Assembly (NCBI RefSeq): GCF_036511935.1
Contig: NZ_AP028878.1
Span: forward strand, 4,154,001 to 4,218,000
Direction: 5' to 3'
DNA from: Marinobacter nanhaiticus D15-8W
Lineage (GTDB): Bacteria; Pseudomonadota; Gammaproteobacteria; Pseudomonadales; Oleiphilaceae
DNA: 64,000 nucleotides
The notes under the pieces were generated by a model that made no database searches, was not told where the DNA came from, and saw nothing but the letters and a program-made list of their open reading frames with translations. This document shows, piece after piece, positions 27,229 through 37,023 of this stretch; the stretch's first letter is position 1; the number at the start of each line of letters is the position of its first letter. Both the position numbers and the translations under genes were made by a program.

Positions 27229-30200
27229 ATGAGTCATTTGATCGACAAACTGAGTTACTTCAAGAAGAAGCGTGAGCCCTTCGCCAATGGCCATGGTGAG
27301 ACTCATGCCGTCAACCGCGATGCCGAAGACGGCTACCGCGGCCGCTGGCAATACGACAAGGTGGTCCGCTCCACCCACGGCGTGAACTGCACCGGCTCGT
27401 GCAGCTGGAAAATCTACGTCAAGAACGGCCTGGTCACCTGGGAAACCCAGCAGACCGACTACCCCCGCACCCGTCCGGACCTGCCCAACCACGAGCCCCG
27501 CGGCTGCCCGCGCGGCGCCAGCTATTCCTGGTACATGTACAGCGCCAACCGCCTGAAGTACCCCCTGGCCCGCAAGCACCTGCTCAAGCTCTGGCGTGAG
27601 GCCAAGGCCAAACGCAGCGATCCGGTGGAGGCCTGGACCTCCATCGTCGAGGACCCGGCCAAGACCGCCGAATACAAGACCCGCCGTGGCATGGGGGGCT
27701 TCGTCCGCTCCAGCTGGGAAGAGCTCAATGAGCTGATCGGCGCAGCCAATGTGTACACCGCCAAGACCTATGGCCCCGACCGCGTGATCGGCTTCTCGCC
27801 GATTCCAGCCATGTCCATGGTGTCCTACGCCTCCGGCGCGCGCTATCTCTCCATGATCGGTGGCGTCTGCCTGAGCTTCTACGACTGGTACTGTGACCTT
27901 CCGCCGGCCTCGCCGCAGACCTGGGGCGAGCAGACGGACGTGCCCGAGTCCGCCGACTGGTACAACAGCGGCTACATCATCGCCTGGGGCTCGAACGTCC
28001 CCCAGACCCGGACCCCGGATGCCCACTTCTTCACCGAGGTGCGCTACAAGGGCACCAAGACCGTGGCCATCACGCCGGACTACGCCGAGGTGGCCAAACT
28101 CTCCGATGAATGGATCAACCCCAAGCAGGGCACTGATGCAGCCCTGGGCCTGGCCATGGGTCATGTCATCCTGAAGGAATTCCACGTCGACAACCCCAGT
28201 CCCTACTTCACCGACTACGTGCGCCGCTACACCGATATGCCGCACCTGGTCATGCTGGAACCCCGCGAGGACGGCCGCTTCGTGCCGGGCCGGTTCCTGC
28301 GCGCCAGCGACCTGGTAGACGGCCTGGGCGAGAGCAACAACCCCGAGTGGAAAACCATCGCCGTCAATGAAAACGATGACAGCCTGACCGCGCCGAACGG
28401 CTCGATCGGCTACCGCTGGGGCGAGAAAGGCAAGTGGAACCTGAAGCAGAACGCCGGCAGCGAACAGGCCGACGTAACACTGCGCCTGTCCCTCAAGGAC
28501 GCCCATGACGAGGTGGTCAAAGTCGCCTTCCCCTACTTCGGCGGCATCCAGCACGAGCACTTCAAGCACGTGGAACTGCGCGACACCCTGACCCATAGCC
28601 TGGGTGCGCGGAAGATCATCCTGGCTAACGGTCAGGAGGCGCTGGCGGTAACGGTCTATGACCTGATGATCGCCAATTACGGCATCGACCGGGGTCTGGG
28701 CGAAGACGATGGCGCCACCACCTATGATGACAATGCCCCCTACACCCCCGCCTGGCAGGAAACCATCACCGGCGTCCCGCGGGACAAGGTGATCCGCATC
28801 GCCCGCGAATTCGCCGACAATGCCAACAAGACCCGCGGTCGTTCCATGATCATCGTCGGTGCCGGTATGAACCACTGGTACCACATGGACATGAACTACC
28901 GCAGCCTGATCAACATGCTGATCCTCTGTGGCTGTGTCGGTCAGAGTGGCGGTGGCTGGGCCCACTATGTCGGCCAGGAAAAACTGCGTCCGCAGACCGG
29001 ATGGCAGCCGCTGGCGTTCGGCCTGGACTGGCAGCGCCCGCCACGCCACATGAACGGTACCTCCTTCTTCTACGCCCACTCCGGCCAGTGGCGTTACGAG
29101 AAGCTGGGCGTGGACGAGATCCTCTCGCCGCTGGCAGACAAGTCGAAGTTCACCGGCAGCCTGATCGACTATAACGTGCGGGCCGAGCGCATGGGCTGGC
29201 TGCCCTCCGCCCCCCAGCTCAACCGCAACCCGCTAACCATAGCCGCGGAAGCTGAAAAGGCAGGCCTCGACGTGGCCGACTACGTGACCCAGTCCCTGAA
29301 GGACGGCTCCCTGGCATTTGCCAGCGAAGACCCGGAGGCGCCGGCCAACCATCCGCGCAACATGTTTATCTGGCGCTCTAACCTGCTGGGTTCCTCCGGC
29401 AAGGGCCACGAATACATGCTCAAGTACCTGCTGGGCACCAAGAACGGCCTGCAGGGCAAGGACCTGGGCGAGACCGGTGGCGTCAAGCCGCAGGAAGTGA
29501 AATGGCATGACGAGGCCCGCGAGGGCAAGCTCGACCTGCTGGTGACCCTGGACTTCCGCATGTCCACCACCTGCCTGTATTCGGACGTCGTTCTACCCAC
29601 CGCCACCTGGTACGAGAAGGACGACCTGAACACGTCCGACATGCACCCGTTCATCCACCCGCTGACGGCGGCGACCGATCCCGCCTGGGAAGCGCGCAGT
29701 GACTGGGAGATCTACAAGGGCATCGCCCGCGCCTTCTCCAAGGCGGCGGTCGGACATCTGGGCGTTGAGAAGGACGTGGTCACCCTGCCGCTGCAGCACG
29801 ACGCACCGGCAGAGCTGGGCCAGCCGTTCGAGGTGAAGGACTGGAAGAAGGGCGAGTGCGAGCTGATTCCGGGTAAGACCGCGCCCAACTTCATCACCGT
29901 AAAGCGCGATTATCCCAATACCTATGCCCGTTTCACTTCCCTCGGCCCGCTGATGGAAAAGATCGGCAATGGCGGCAAGGGCATCAGCTGGAACACCGAG
30001 AAGGAAGTCAACTTCTTGCGCCAGTTGAACTACCAGCACATCGAGGGCCCCAACGCCGGCCAGCCGAAGATCGAAAGCGCGATCGACGCGGCAGAGGTGA
30101 TCCTCACCCTGGCTCCGGAAACCAATGGTCAGGTCGCGGTAAAGGCCTGGCAGGCGCTGTCCGACATTACCGGTCTGGACCACACCCACCTCGCAACCAA

Positions 30201-30978
30201 CAAGGAGGAGGAGAAGATCCGCTTCCGCGATGTGGTGGCCCAGCCGCGCAAGATCATCTCCAGCCCGACCTGGTCGGGGCTCGAGGATGAGCATGTGTCC
30301 TACAACGCCGGCTACACCAACGTCCACGAGCTGATCCCCTGGCGCACCCTGACCGGCCGCCAGCAGTTCTACCAGGATCATGAGTGGATGCGTGCGTTCG
30401 GCGAGAGCCTGCTGGTCTACCGGCCGCCGATCGACACCAAGGCTTCCGGCCCGATGCTAGGCGTCAAGCCCAACGGCTTCAGGGAGAAGGCGCTGAACTG
30501 GATCACCCCGCACCAGAAGTGGGGCATTCACAGCACCTACAGCGAAAACCTGCTGATGCAGACCCTCTCCCGCGGTGGGCCGATCGTGTGGATGAGCGAA
30601 GACGACGCCCGCGAACTGGGTATCGAGGACAACGACTGGATCGAATTGTTCAACCTCAACGGCGCCATTACGGCCCGTGCGGTGGTGAGTCAACGGGTCA
30701 TGCCCGGCCTGGTGATGATGTACCACGCCCAGGAGCGCCTGGTGAGCATCCCCGGTTCGGAAATCACCGGCACCCGCGGCGGCATTCATAATTCGGTCAC
30801 CCGCGTGTGCCCGAAACCGACCCACATGATCGGCGGCTACGCGCAGTATTCATACGGGTTCAACTACTACGGCACGGTCGGTTCCAACCGGGACGAGTTT
30901 GTCGTGGTGCGCAAGATGAAGAACGTCGACTGGCTCGACGGCGAAGGCCAGGACGAAGTACAGGAGGCCGCCAAATGA
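27229..30978 (+). CDS. narG: Respiratory nitrate reductase alpha subunit
   Basis: The 1249-residue catalytic subunit holds the bis-MGD molybdenum centre and the FS0 cluster and reduces nitrate to nitrite on the cytoplasmic side. The FS0 ligands are visible as His50, Cys54 and Cys58 (HGVNCTGSCSW) plus Cys93. The length matches E. coli NarG (1247). GGAGAGA precedes the ATG. Its stop overlaps the narH start (ATGA), and the narGHJI order is canonical. Codon use resembles the neighbours. Long antisense frames here are composition effects. Confidence 0.97.
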   Translation: MSHLIDKLSYFKKKREPFANGHGETHAVNRDAEDGYRGRWQYDKVVRSTHGVNCTGSCSWKIYVKNGLVTWETQQTDYPRTRPDLPNHEPRGCPRGASYSWYMYSANRLKYPLARKHLLKLWREAKAKRSDPVEAWTSIVEDPAKTAEYKTRRGMGGFVRSSWEELNELIGAANVYTAKTYGPDRVIGFSPIPAMSMVSYASGARYLSMIGGVCLSFYDWYCDLPPASPQTWGEQTDVPESADWYNSGYIIAWGSNVPQTRTPDAHFFTEVRYKGTKTVAITPDYAEVAKLSDEWINPKQGTDAALGLAMGHVILKEFHVDNPSPYFTDYVRRYTDMPHLVMLEPREDGRFVPGRFLRASDLVDGLGESNNPEWKTIAVNENDDSLTAPNGSIGYRWGEKGKWNLKQNAGSEQADVTLRLSLKDAHDEVVKVAFPYFGGIQHEHFKHVELRDTLTHSLGARKIILANGQEALAVTVYDLMIANYGIDRGLGEDDGATTYDDNAPYTPAWQETITGVPRDKVIRIAREFADNANKTRGRSMIIVGAGMNHWYHMDMNYRSLINMLILCGCVGQSGGGWAHYVGQEKLRPQTGWQPLAFGLDWQRPPRHMNGTSFFYAHSGQWRYEKLGVDEILSPLADKSKFTGSLIDYNVRAERMGWLPSAPQLNRNPLTIAAEAEKAGLDVADYVTQSLKDGSLAFASEDPEAPANHPRNMFIWRSNLLGSSGKGHEYMLKYLLGTKNGLQGKDLGETGGVKPQEVKWHDEAREGKLDLLVTLDFRMSTTCLYSDVVLPTATWYEKDDLNTSDMHPFIHPLTAATDPAWEARSDWEIYKGIARAFSKAAVGHLGVEKDVVTLPLQHDAPAELGQPFEVKDWKKGECELIPGKTAPNFITVKRDYPNTYARFTSLGPLMEKIGNGGKGISWNTEKEVNFLRQLNYQHIEGPNAGQPKIESAIDAAEVILTLAPETNGQVAVKAWQALSDITGLDHTHLATNKEEEKIRFRDVVAQPRKIISSPTWSGLEDEHVSYNAGYTNVHELIPWRTLTGRQQFYQDHEWMRAFGESLLVYRPPIDTKASGPMLGVKPNGFREKALNWITPHQKWGIHSTYSENLLMQTLSRGGPIVWMSEDDARELGIEDNDWIELFNLNGAITARAVVSQRVMPGLVMMYHAQERLVSIPGSEITGTRGGIHNSVTRVCPKPTHMIGGYAQYSYGFNYYGTVGSNRDEFVVVRKMKNVDWLDGEGQDEVQEAAK

Positions 30979-32534
30979 AAATCAGATCCCAAGTAGGCAT
31001 GGTGCTCAACCTGGACAAGTGCATCGGTTGCCACACCTGCTCGGTCACCTGCAAGAACGTCTGGACCAGTCGCGAAGGCATGGAATACGCCTGGTTCAAT
31101 AACGTCGAGACCAAGCCCGGCATCGGCTACCCCAAGGAGTGGGAGAACCAGGACAAGTGGAAAGGCGGCTGGCTTCGTGACAGCAACGGCAAGATCCGCC
31201 CGCGTATCGGCGGTCGCTTTCGGGTACTGGCGAACATCTTCGCCAACCCGGACCTGCCGGAAATCGAGGACTACTACGAGCCGTTCGACTTCGACTACCA
31301 GCACCTGCACACCGCCGGTGACAGCAAGCACCAGCCGATCGCCCGGCCCAAGTCGGCGATCTCCGGCAAGCGCATGAAGAAGGTCGAATGGGGTCCCAAC
31401 TGGGAGGAAATCCTGGGGACCGAGTTCGCCAAGCGACGCAAGGACAAGAACTTCGACCAGATCCAGGCGGATATCTACGGCCAGTTCGAAAGCACCTTCA
31501 TGATGTACCTGCCGCGCCTGTGCGAACACTGCCTCAACCCGGCGTGCGTGGCCTCTTGCCCCAGCGGCGCGATCTACAAGCGCGAGGAAGATGGCATCGT
31601 GCTGATCGACCAGGACAAGTGCCGCGGCTGGCGGATGTGCGTGTCCGGCTGCCCGTACAAGAAGATCTACTTCAACTGGAAGACCGGCAAATCCGAGAAG
31701 TGTATCTTCTGCTACCCGCGCATTGAAGTGGGCCTGCCCACCGTGTGTTCGGAAACCTGTGTCGGCCGCATCCGCTACCTCGGTGTATTGCTCTACGACG
31801 CCGACCGTATCGAAGAGGTCGCCAGCGCGCCGGGCGAACAGGACCTGTACGAGAAGCAACTGGAGATATTCCTCGATCCGTTCGATCCCCAGGTGATCGA
31901 ACAGGCCCGCAAGGCTGGCGTTGCCGATAGCGTGATCAAGGCCGCCCAGGAATCCCCGGTCTACAAGATGGCGGTGGACTGGAAGCTGGCCCTGCCGCTG
32001 CACCCGGAATACCGCACCCTGCCGATGGTCTGGTATGTGCCGCCCCTGAGCCCGATCCAGTCCGCCGCCGAGGCGGGCAAGATCGAGTTCGAAGGCGTGC
32101 TGCCCAAGATCGAGAGCCTGCGCATCCCGGTCAAGTACCTGGCCAACCTGCTCACCGCCGGCGACGAGAAGCCGGTGCTACGGGCGCTCAAGCGGATTCT
32201 GGCGATGCGCTACTACAAGCGGGCTGAAACCGTAGACGGTGTCGAGGACCTGTCACCCCTGGAAGAAGTCGGTCTCAGCAAGGCCCAGGCCGAAGAGATG
32301 TACCGCTACCTGGCCATCGCCAACTACGAGGACCGCTTCGTCATCCCGACCACACACATGGAACTGGCGAAAGAAGCCTTCCCCGAGCGTGGTGGCTGCG
32401 GCTTCAGCTTCGGCGACGGCTGCACTGGCGGCGACAGCGAATTCAGCCTGTTCGGTGGCCGCAAGCAGACCACCAGCATGGTGCAGAAGCTCAGCACCGT
32501 GAAGCAGGTCGACCCGAAACAATTGCAGGACTGA
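30975..32534 (+). CDS. narH: Respiratory nitrate reductase beta subunit
   Basis: The 519-residue electron-transfer subunit carries three [4Fe-4S] and one [3Fe-4S] cluster between NarI haems and NarG. Cysteine groups are visible in CIGCHTCSVTCKNVW, CEHCLNPACVASCP, CRGWRMCVSGCPYKK and CIFCYPRIEV; the tryptophan in the third group replaces the fourth cysteine, as expected for the [3Fe-4S] cluster. The start at 30975 overlaps the narG stop by 4 bases, so translation is coupled. Confidence 0.97.
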   Translation: MKIRSQVGMVLNLDKCIGCHTCSVTCKNVWTSREGMEYAWFNNVETKPGIGYPKEWENQDKWKGGWLRDSNGKIRPRIGGRFRVLANIFANPDLPEIEDYYEPFDFDYQHLHTAGDSKHQPIARPKSAISGKRMKKVEWGPNWEEILGTEFAKRRKDKNFDQIQADIYGQFESTFMMYLPRLCEHCLNPACVASCPSGAIYKREEDGIVLIDQDKCRGWRMCVSGCPYKKIYFNWKTGKSEKCIFCYPRIEVGLPTVCSETCVGRIRYLGVLLYDADRIEEVASAPGEQDLYEKQLEIFLDPFDPQVIEQARKAGVADSVIKAAQESPVYKMAVDWKLALPLHPEYRTLPMVWYVPPLSPIQSAAEAGKIEFEGVLPKIESLRIPVKYLANLLTAGDEKPVLRALKRILAMRYYKRAETVDGVEDLSPLEEVGLSKAQAEEMYRYLAIANYEDRFVIPTTHMELAKEAFPERGGCGFSFGDGCTGGDSEFSLFGGRKQTTSMVQKLSTVKQVDPKQLQD

Positions 32535-32544
32535 GGAGATCACC

Positions 32545-33285
32545 ATGCAAACCCTACGTGTAATCGCCCGCCTGCTGGAATACCCCACGGCGGAACTGCA
32601 GGCGGCCAAGGACGACCTGGTAGCTGCGGTGCTGGCGGACGACCGCCTGCCATCTAGCCAGAAACATGCCCTGCTGACCTGCGTCGAGCGGCTCTGTGTC
32701 GGCAACCTGATGGACCTGCAGGAAAACTACGTGTCCCTGTTCGAACGCGGTCGCTCCCTCTCGCTGCTGCTGTTCGAGCACGTGCACGGCGAATCCCGGG
32801 ATCGTGGCCAGGCGATGGTGGACCTGATGAACCACTACGCCGAGGCCGGCCTTGAGCTGGACGTGCGGGAATTGCCCGACCACCTGCCGCTGTTCCTGGA
32901 GTACCTTTCCACCCGCGAGTGGCAGGAAATCCGGACCTGGCTGGAGGACATCCACCACATCCTGGGTCTGTTGGCCGAGCGCCTGCACCAGCGGGAAAGC
33001 ATTTATCAGTTGCCCTTCGAGGCCCTGCTGACGCTGGCCGGACAGGCACCCGACCGCCAGGAACTGGCCACGGTCGTCGCCGCCGAGGAGCGGGACGATA
33101 CGCCGGAGGCCCTGGACAAGGTATGGGAAGAGGAAATGGTCAAGTTCCTCGACGACCAGGGGGAGTCATGCGGCAACAGCGGCTTCGTCGGCCAGCGCCG
33201 GCACGAGCTTGACCAGGTCCAACGCGTCCACCTCAGTGACGAACTGATGCAGGACGCCATGAAACAGCAGATTGGCGGCGCCTGA
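32545..33285 (+). CDS. narJ: Nitrate reductase molybdenum-cofactor assembly chaperone
   Basis: The 246-residue TorD/NarJ-family chaperone holds apo-NarGH for cofactor insertion. The helical protein has the characteristic YVSLFERGRSLSLLLFEHVHGESRDRG segment near residues 60-85. GAGGAG precedes the ATG, 10 bases after narH. It is not expected to be part of the final enzyme. Confidence 0.95.
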   Translation: MQTLRVIARLLEYPTAELQAAKDDLVAAVLADDRLPSSQKHALLTCVERLCVGNLMDLQENYVSLFERGRSLSLLLFEHVHGESRDRGQAMVDLMNHYAEAGLELDVRELPDHLPLFLEYLSTREWQEIRTWLEDIHHILGLLAERLHQRESIYQLPFEALLTLAGQAPDRQELATVVAAEERDDTPEALDKVWEEEMVKFLDDQGESCGNSGFVGQRRHELDQVQRVHLSDELMQDAMKQQIGGA

Positions 33286-33302
33286 GGCACAGGAGAACAA
33301 CC

Positions 33303-33980
33303 ATGGACTACTTGAATACACTGCTCTTCGGGATCTACCCGTACGTTGCCCTGACGGTGTTCGTCATCGGCAGTTGGGTGCGCTACGACATGGGCCAGTT
33401 CACCTGGAAGGCCGGTTCCAGCCAGATGCTGGGGCGCGGCAAGATGCGCCTGGCCAGCAACCTGTTCCACGTCGGTATCCTGGTGATCTTCTTCGGTCAC
33501 CTGGTGGGCTTGCTAACACCGCACTGGGTCTATGAACCGTTCATGAGCCCCGGCACCAAGCAGGTGATGGCGATCACGGTTGGTGGCATCGCCGGTATCG
33601 CCTGCCTGATTGGCGCCGCCATGCTCACCTATCGCCGGCTGACCCAACCGCGGGTACGTGCGACCGGTAGCTTTGCCGACCTGCTGATCATTGTCATCCT
33701 GCTGGTACAGGTTGCGTTGGGCCTGCTGACGATCCTGCCGACCCTGGGCCACCTGGATGGGAGCACCATGCTGCTGTTCTCCTCCTGGGCGCAATCGATC
33801 ATGACCTTCCAGGGCGGCGCGGCGGAGTATCTCGCCGGGGTCCACTGGATCTACAAGACCCATATCTTCCTGGGGCTGACGATCTTTGTGCTGTTCCCGT
33901 TCACCCGTCTGGTGCATATGTTCAGCCTGCCGCTGGAGTATGTCGGCCGCCGCTACCAGGTGGTTCGCCGCCGGGTCTAG
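33303..33980 (+). CDS. narI: Respiratory nitrate reductase gamma subunit
   Basis: The 225-residue membrane cytochrome b oxidises quinol and passes electrons to NarH. Five hydrophobic segments are visible; the haem-ligand histidines include His56 (LFHVGIL) and His66 (FGHLVG) and a second pair in the C-terminal helices. AGGAG precedes the ATG. It closes narGHJI, with the ppiC-type gene 57 bases downstream. Confidence 0.96.
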   Translation: MDYLNTLLFGIYPYVALTVFVIGSWVRYDMGQFTWKAGSSQMLGRGKMRLASNLFHVGILVIFFGHLVGLLTPHWVYEPFMSPGTKQVMAITVGGIAGIACLIGAAMLTYRRLTQPRVRATGSFADLLIIVILLVQVALGLLTILPTLGHLDGSTMLLFSSWAQSIMTFQGGAAEYLAGVHWIYKTHIFLGLTIFVLFPFTRLVHMFSLPLEYVGRRYQVVRRRV

Positions 33981-34037
33981 AAGCCGTCCCTGTCTATCGT
34001 TAAACGCGGGAGCCCGTGCTCCCGCCTGGAGTTTTCC

Positions 34038-34847
34038 ATGCAGATGATCGAAACCGTCGACGTCTCCAACCCGAAAGAACGCCGCTTCCCGCCGGTACGT
34101 GTGGGTATCCAGCAGATCGATGAAGATCAAATCGCCGCCGAGATGCAATACCACACAGCCGAGAAACTCGAGGATGCATGGCACGAAGCCGCCCGCAGCC
34201 TGGTCATCCGTGAACTGCTGCTGCGCAAGGCCGATACCTTTGGCATCAGCGACGAACTGGATGAGGAAGCCCGCATCGCAGCCGTCATCGACGAGGCTAT
34301 CGACGTGCCCGAACCGGATGAAGCCAACTGCCGGCGCTTCTTCGAGGCCAACCCGGACCAGTTCCGCACACCGACCTTATTGGCGGTCAGTCATATCCTG
34401 CTGGCAGCGGCGCCGGACGATGTCATCGCTCGTACTGAACAGGAAGATACCGGCAAACTGCTGATCGCCAAGCTCGCGGATGGCCAGGCGGACTTTGCCC
34501 AATTGGCTCATGCTTACTCGGCATGCGAGTCCCGCAAACAGGGCGGACAACTGGGCCAGATCGCCAAGGGTCAGACGGTGGACGAATTCGAACGTGTGGT
34601 ATGGCGTCTGCCGGAAGGACTGCACCCGCAGCTGGTGGAGAGCCGCTACGGCTACCATATCGTGCGCGTCGACCGGCGCATGGAGGGCCAGCCTCTGGGA
34701 TTCGATCAGGCCAAGCCGACCATTCGCCAGTACCTGCTGGAGAAAGTCACCCGGCGCTGGTTGCGCCAGTACGTGCAGGTTTTGGCTCTGGAGTTTGGTG
34801 TGGAAGGTGTGGATCTGGAGCTACCGGATTCGCCGCTGATGCAGTAG
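34038..34847 (+). CDS. PpiC/parvulin-type peptidyl-prolyl isomerase of the nar operon
   Basis: The 269-residue protein has a C-terminal parvulin domain (about residues 115-215: VSHILLAA, then DFAQLAHAYSACESRKQGGQLGQ and YGYHIVRVD). The N-terminal half is helical, NifM-like. There is no signal peptide, so it acts in the cytoplasm, presumably helping NarGHI folding. It sits 57 bases after narI, as often seen in nar operons of pseudomonads and relatives, with GGAG before the ATG. A weak hairpin at 34960-34982 follows. Confidence 0.85.
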   Translation: MQMIETVDVSNPKERRFPPVRVGIQQIDEDQIAAEMQYHTAEKLEDAWHEAARSLVIRELLLRKADTFGISDELDEEARIAAVIDEAIDVPEPDEANCRRFFEANPDQFRTPTLLAVSHILLAAAPDDVIARTEQEDTGKLLIAKLADGQADFAQLAHAYSACESRKQGGQLGQIAKGQTVDEFERVVWRLPEGLHPQLVESRYGYHIVRVDRRMEGQPLGFDQAKPTIRQYLLEKVTRRWLRQYVQVLALEFGVEGVDLELPDSPLMQ

Positions 34848-35073
34848 CCCGTATGTTCGGGGTTAGCAGACTCCCAGCTCCAAAGACCTACCAAGACTGT
34901 CACCTCGTGCTGGAAGCGAGTACTCCTCCATGCCTTCGCCGCTATAAAGGGCCATCCCTGCCCTTCCTCCGGCAAGGAGGGCTACTCGCTTCTATCCGTC
35001 GGCTGCGTTAACGCAACGGGGCGAGAAGCACGCGGAATACGCTCGCACGTATTCCACAAACGCCCAACTCTCC

Positions 35074-35097
35074 TTGATCGATATCGGTAATACCCCT
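35074..35097 (+). promoter_or_regulatory. FNR/ANR-like box with NarL heptamer upstream of moaB
   Basis: TTGAT-CGAT-ATCGG (35074-35087) matches the ANR/FNR pattern at 8 of 10, and TACCCCT (35091-35097) is a perfect NarL heptamer. They lie about 110 bases before moaB in a 350-bp region (34848-35197) that holds no gene. TACCCCC-TC-TGGGGGA at 35113-35128 is a weaker 7-2-7 pair. Confidence 0.5.
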
Positions 35098-35197
35098 TCA
35101 CAACCACCGATCTACCCCCTCTGGGGGAGCGATCCAACAAGCTGCCACCATTACCATTGAATCCAGTAAAAACCTGAATTTCCGGGAGGATTCAACG

Positions 35198-35761
35198 ATG
35201 GCCCACGCCTCAGCCGACGCCCCTTTCCAGCCGCTCGATATCGCTGTCCTGACAGTGTCCGATACCCGTTCCCTGGACAACGACCAGTCCGGCGACACAC
35301 TGCAGCAGCGGCTCACCGATGCCGGCCATAACCTGAGCGAACGACTGCTGGTCAGGGACGACATCTACGAAATCCGGGCGGTGGTTTCACAATGGATTGC
35401 CAACCACGATGTACCGGTCGTCCTGGTCACCGGCGGCACCGGTTTTTCAAGCCGTGACAGCACGCCCGAGGCCCTGCTGCCTCTATTCGACAAGACCGTC
35501 GAAGGCTATGGCGAACTGTTCCGCCACCTCTCATTTGCGAGCATCGGCACCTCGACAATCCAGTCCCGCGCCGTGGCCGGCCTGGCCAACCATACCCTGA
35601 TTTGCGCGATGCCCGGCGCGCCGCGTGCCTGTGCCCTGGCATGGGACGAAATCATCGGCCCGCAGTTGGACATCCGCCACCGGCCGTGCAATTTCGTCGA
35701 CCAGCTACGCCGTCAGCCGCGCACCCCGTGTACCTCCCGCTCTCTTTCCGGAGCTGCGTGA
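35198..35761 (+). CDS. moaB: Molybdopterin adenylyltransferase, MoaB/MogA type
   Basis: The 187-residue MoCF-domain protein activates molybdopterin by adenylation before metal insertion. The family core VLVTGGTGFSSRDSTPEAL is clear near residue 72. GGGAGG precedes the ATG. The stop codon shares a base with the moeA start (TGATG), so moaB-moeA are coupled, with dnr overlapping moeA in turn. Placed just after narGHJI, it supplies cofactor to the nitrate reductase. Confidence 0.9.
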   Translation: MAHASADAPFQPLDIAVLTVSDTRSLDNDQSGDTLQQRLTDAGHNLSERLLVRDDIYEIRAVVSQWIANHDVPVVLVTGGTGFSSRDSTPEALLPLFDKTVEGYGELFRHLSFASIGTSTIQSRAVAGLANHTLICAMPGAPRACALAWDEIIGPQLDIRHRPCNFVDQLRRQPRTPCTSRSLSGAA

Positions 35762-37023
35762 TGACCGAGTGCATCTGCGACCTGGAACGTCCGGGCAATT
35801 ACAGCCAGAAAGCCAAGGCGCTGCTGCCCGTAGCCACGGCCCAGGCAACGCTGAGCGAGATCGCCAGGATCAGGGTCGGCCGCGAGCAACGCAGGCTGGA
35901 AGACTGCCAGGGCAGAATCCTGGCCACAGACCTCCATGCGGTGCAGACCGTTCCTCCACACGACAACAGCGCGATGGACGGCTACGGTGTGAGCCTGGCC
36001 GATTTGCCGGAGCATCGCACCCTCGCGGTATCCCAGCGCGTGCCAGCCGGCACCGTACCCTTGCCACTCGTCGAAGGGACGGCGGTCCGGATCTTTACCG
36101 GCGCACCCATCCCCGCCGGCGTCGATGCCGTCATTCCGCAGGAGCAGGTGACGGTTCTTGGCGACCAACATATCCAACTGCACATCACGCCGGTACGTGG
36201 GCAGAACATCCGCCGTGCCGGGGAAGATATTCATATCGGCGAAGCCTTGCTGGAAGCCGGAACCCGACTTGAGGCCGCCGAGATTGGCCTGCTGGCGAGC
36301 CAGGGGATTGAGGCGGTAGAGGTTTACGCGCAGCTGCGCGTGGCCGTGCTCACTACAGGTAACGAGCTGGTGGCGCCCGGCCAGGCACTGGCACCCGGCC
36401 AGATCTACAACAGCAACGCCTTTACCCTGCGGGCTGCCCTTGAACGCCTGGGGTGCCGAGTGACGCAGGTCGACGTGGTTGAAGACAGCTTCGACGCCAC
36501 CCGGGACGGCCTGGCCCGGGCAGCGGCAGACCACGACCTGGTCATTACCACCGGTGGCGTCTCCGTCGGTGACGAGGACCATGTGCGTCCGGCTGTGCAG
36601 GCGCTCGGATCACTCAAGATCTGGGGGATCGCCATGAAACCCGGTAAGCCCTTTGCCTTCGGCCAGATTGGTGAAACCCCGTTCCTTGGCCTGCCAGGGA
36701 ACCCCATGGCAGCGCTGGTGACCTTCGAAGTGCTGGCAAGCGATTACATTCGCCGCCTGATGGGTGCCCGCGTGCAACCAGTTATTCCCACGCCGATACC
36801 CGCCGGCTTCAACCAGACCAGGACCAACCCGCGACAGGAATACTTGCGTGTCGTGCTGGATATGAGATCCGGTGAACCACGTGCGGTCCTCGCCGGATCA
36901 CAGAGTTCCGGCGTGCTGTCGGTTGCCAGTCGCGCCGACGGCTACCTGATTATTCCCCCGCATCAGACGATTATGGAGGGCGCACTTTATGGCTTTGTCC
37001 ACCGTGACCAGTTCTACCGCTGA
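35761..37023 (+). CDS. moeA: Molybdopterin molybdenumtransferase
   Basis: The 420-residue enzyme inserts molybdate into adenylated molybdopterin. Recognisable motifs are PHDNSAMDGYGV (~residue 65), RIFTGAPIPAGVDAVIPQE (~110), GQIYNSNAF and TTGGVSVGDEDHV in the MoCF domain, and FLGLPGNPMAALVTFEV (~310). The start at 35761 shares one base with the moaB stop; the frame extends upstream through moaB but only by chance. Its last 35 bases overlap dnr. Confidence 0.94.
   Translation: MTECICDLERPGNYSQKAKALLPVATAQATLSEIARIRVGREQRRLEDCQGRILATDLHAVQTVPPHDNSAMDGYGVSLADLPEHRTLAVSQRVPAGTVPLPLVEGTAVRIFTGAPIPAGVDAVIPQEQVTVLGDQHIQLHITPVRGQNIRRAGEDIHIGEALLEAGTRLEAAEIGLLASQGIEAVEVYAQLRVAVLTTGNELVAPGQALAPGQIYNSNAFTLRAALERLGCRVTQVDVVEDSFDATRDGLARAAADHDLVITTGGVSVGDEDHVRPAVQALGSLKIWGIAMKPGKPFAFGQIGETPFLGLPGNPMAALVTFEVLASDYIRRLMGARVQPVIPTPIPAGFNQTRTNPRQEYLRVVLDMRSGEPRAVLAGSQSSGVLSVASRADGYLIIPPHQTIMEGALYGFVHRDQFYR

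Noticed and set aside
26995..29079. 694-codon open frame antisense to the second narK and narG
   Set aside because: It mirrors narG codons in a GC-rich gene, has no family features and no ribosome site; narG is certain on the other strand.
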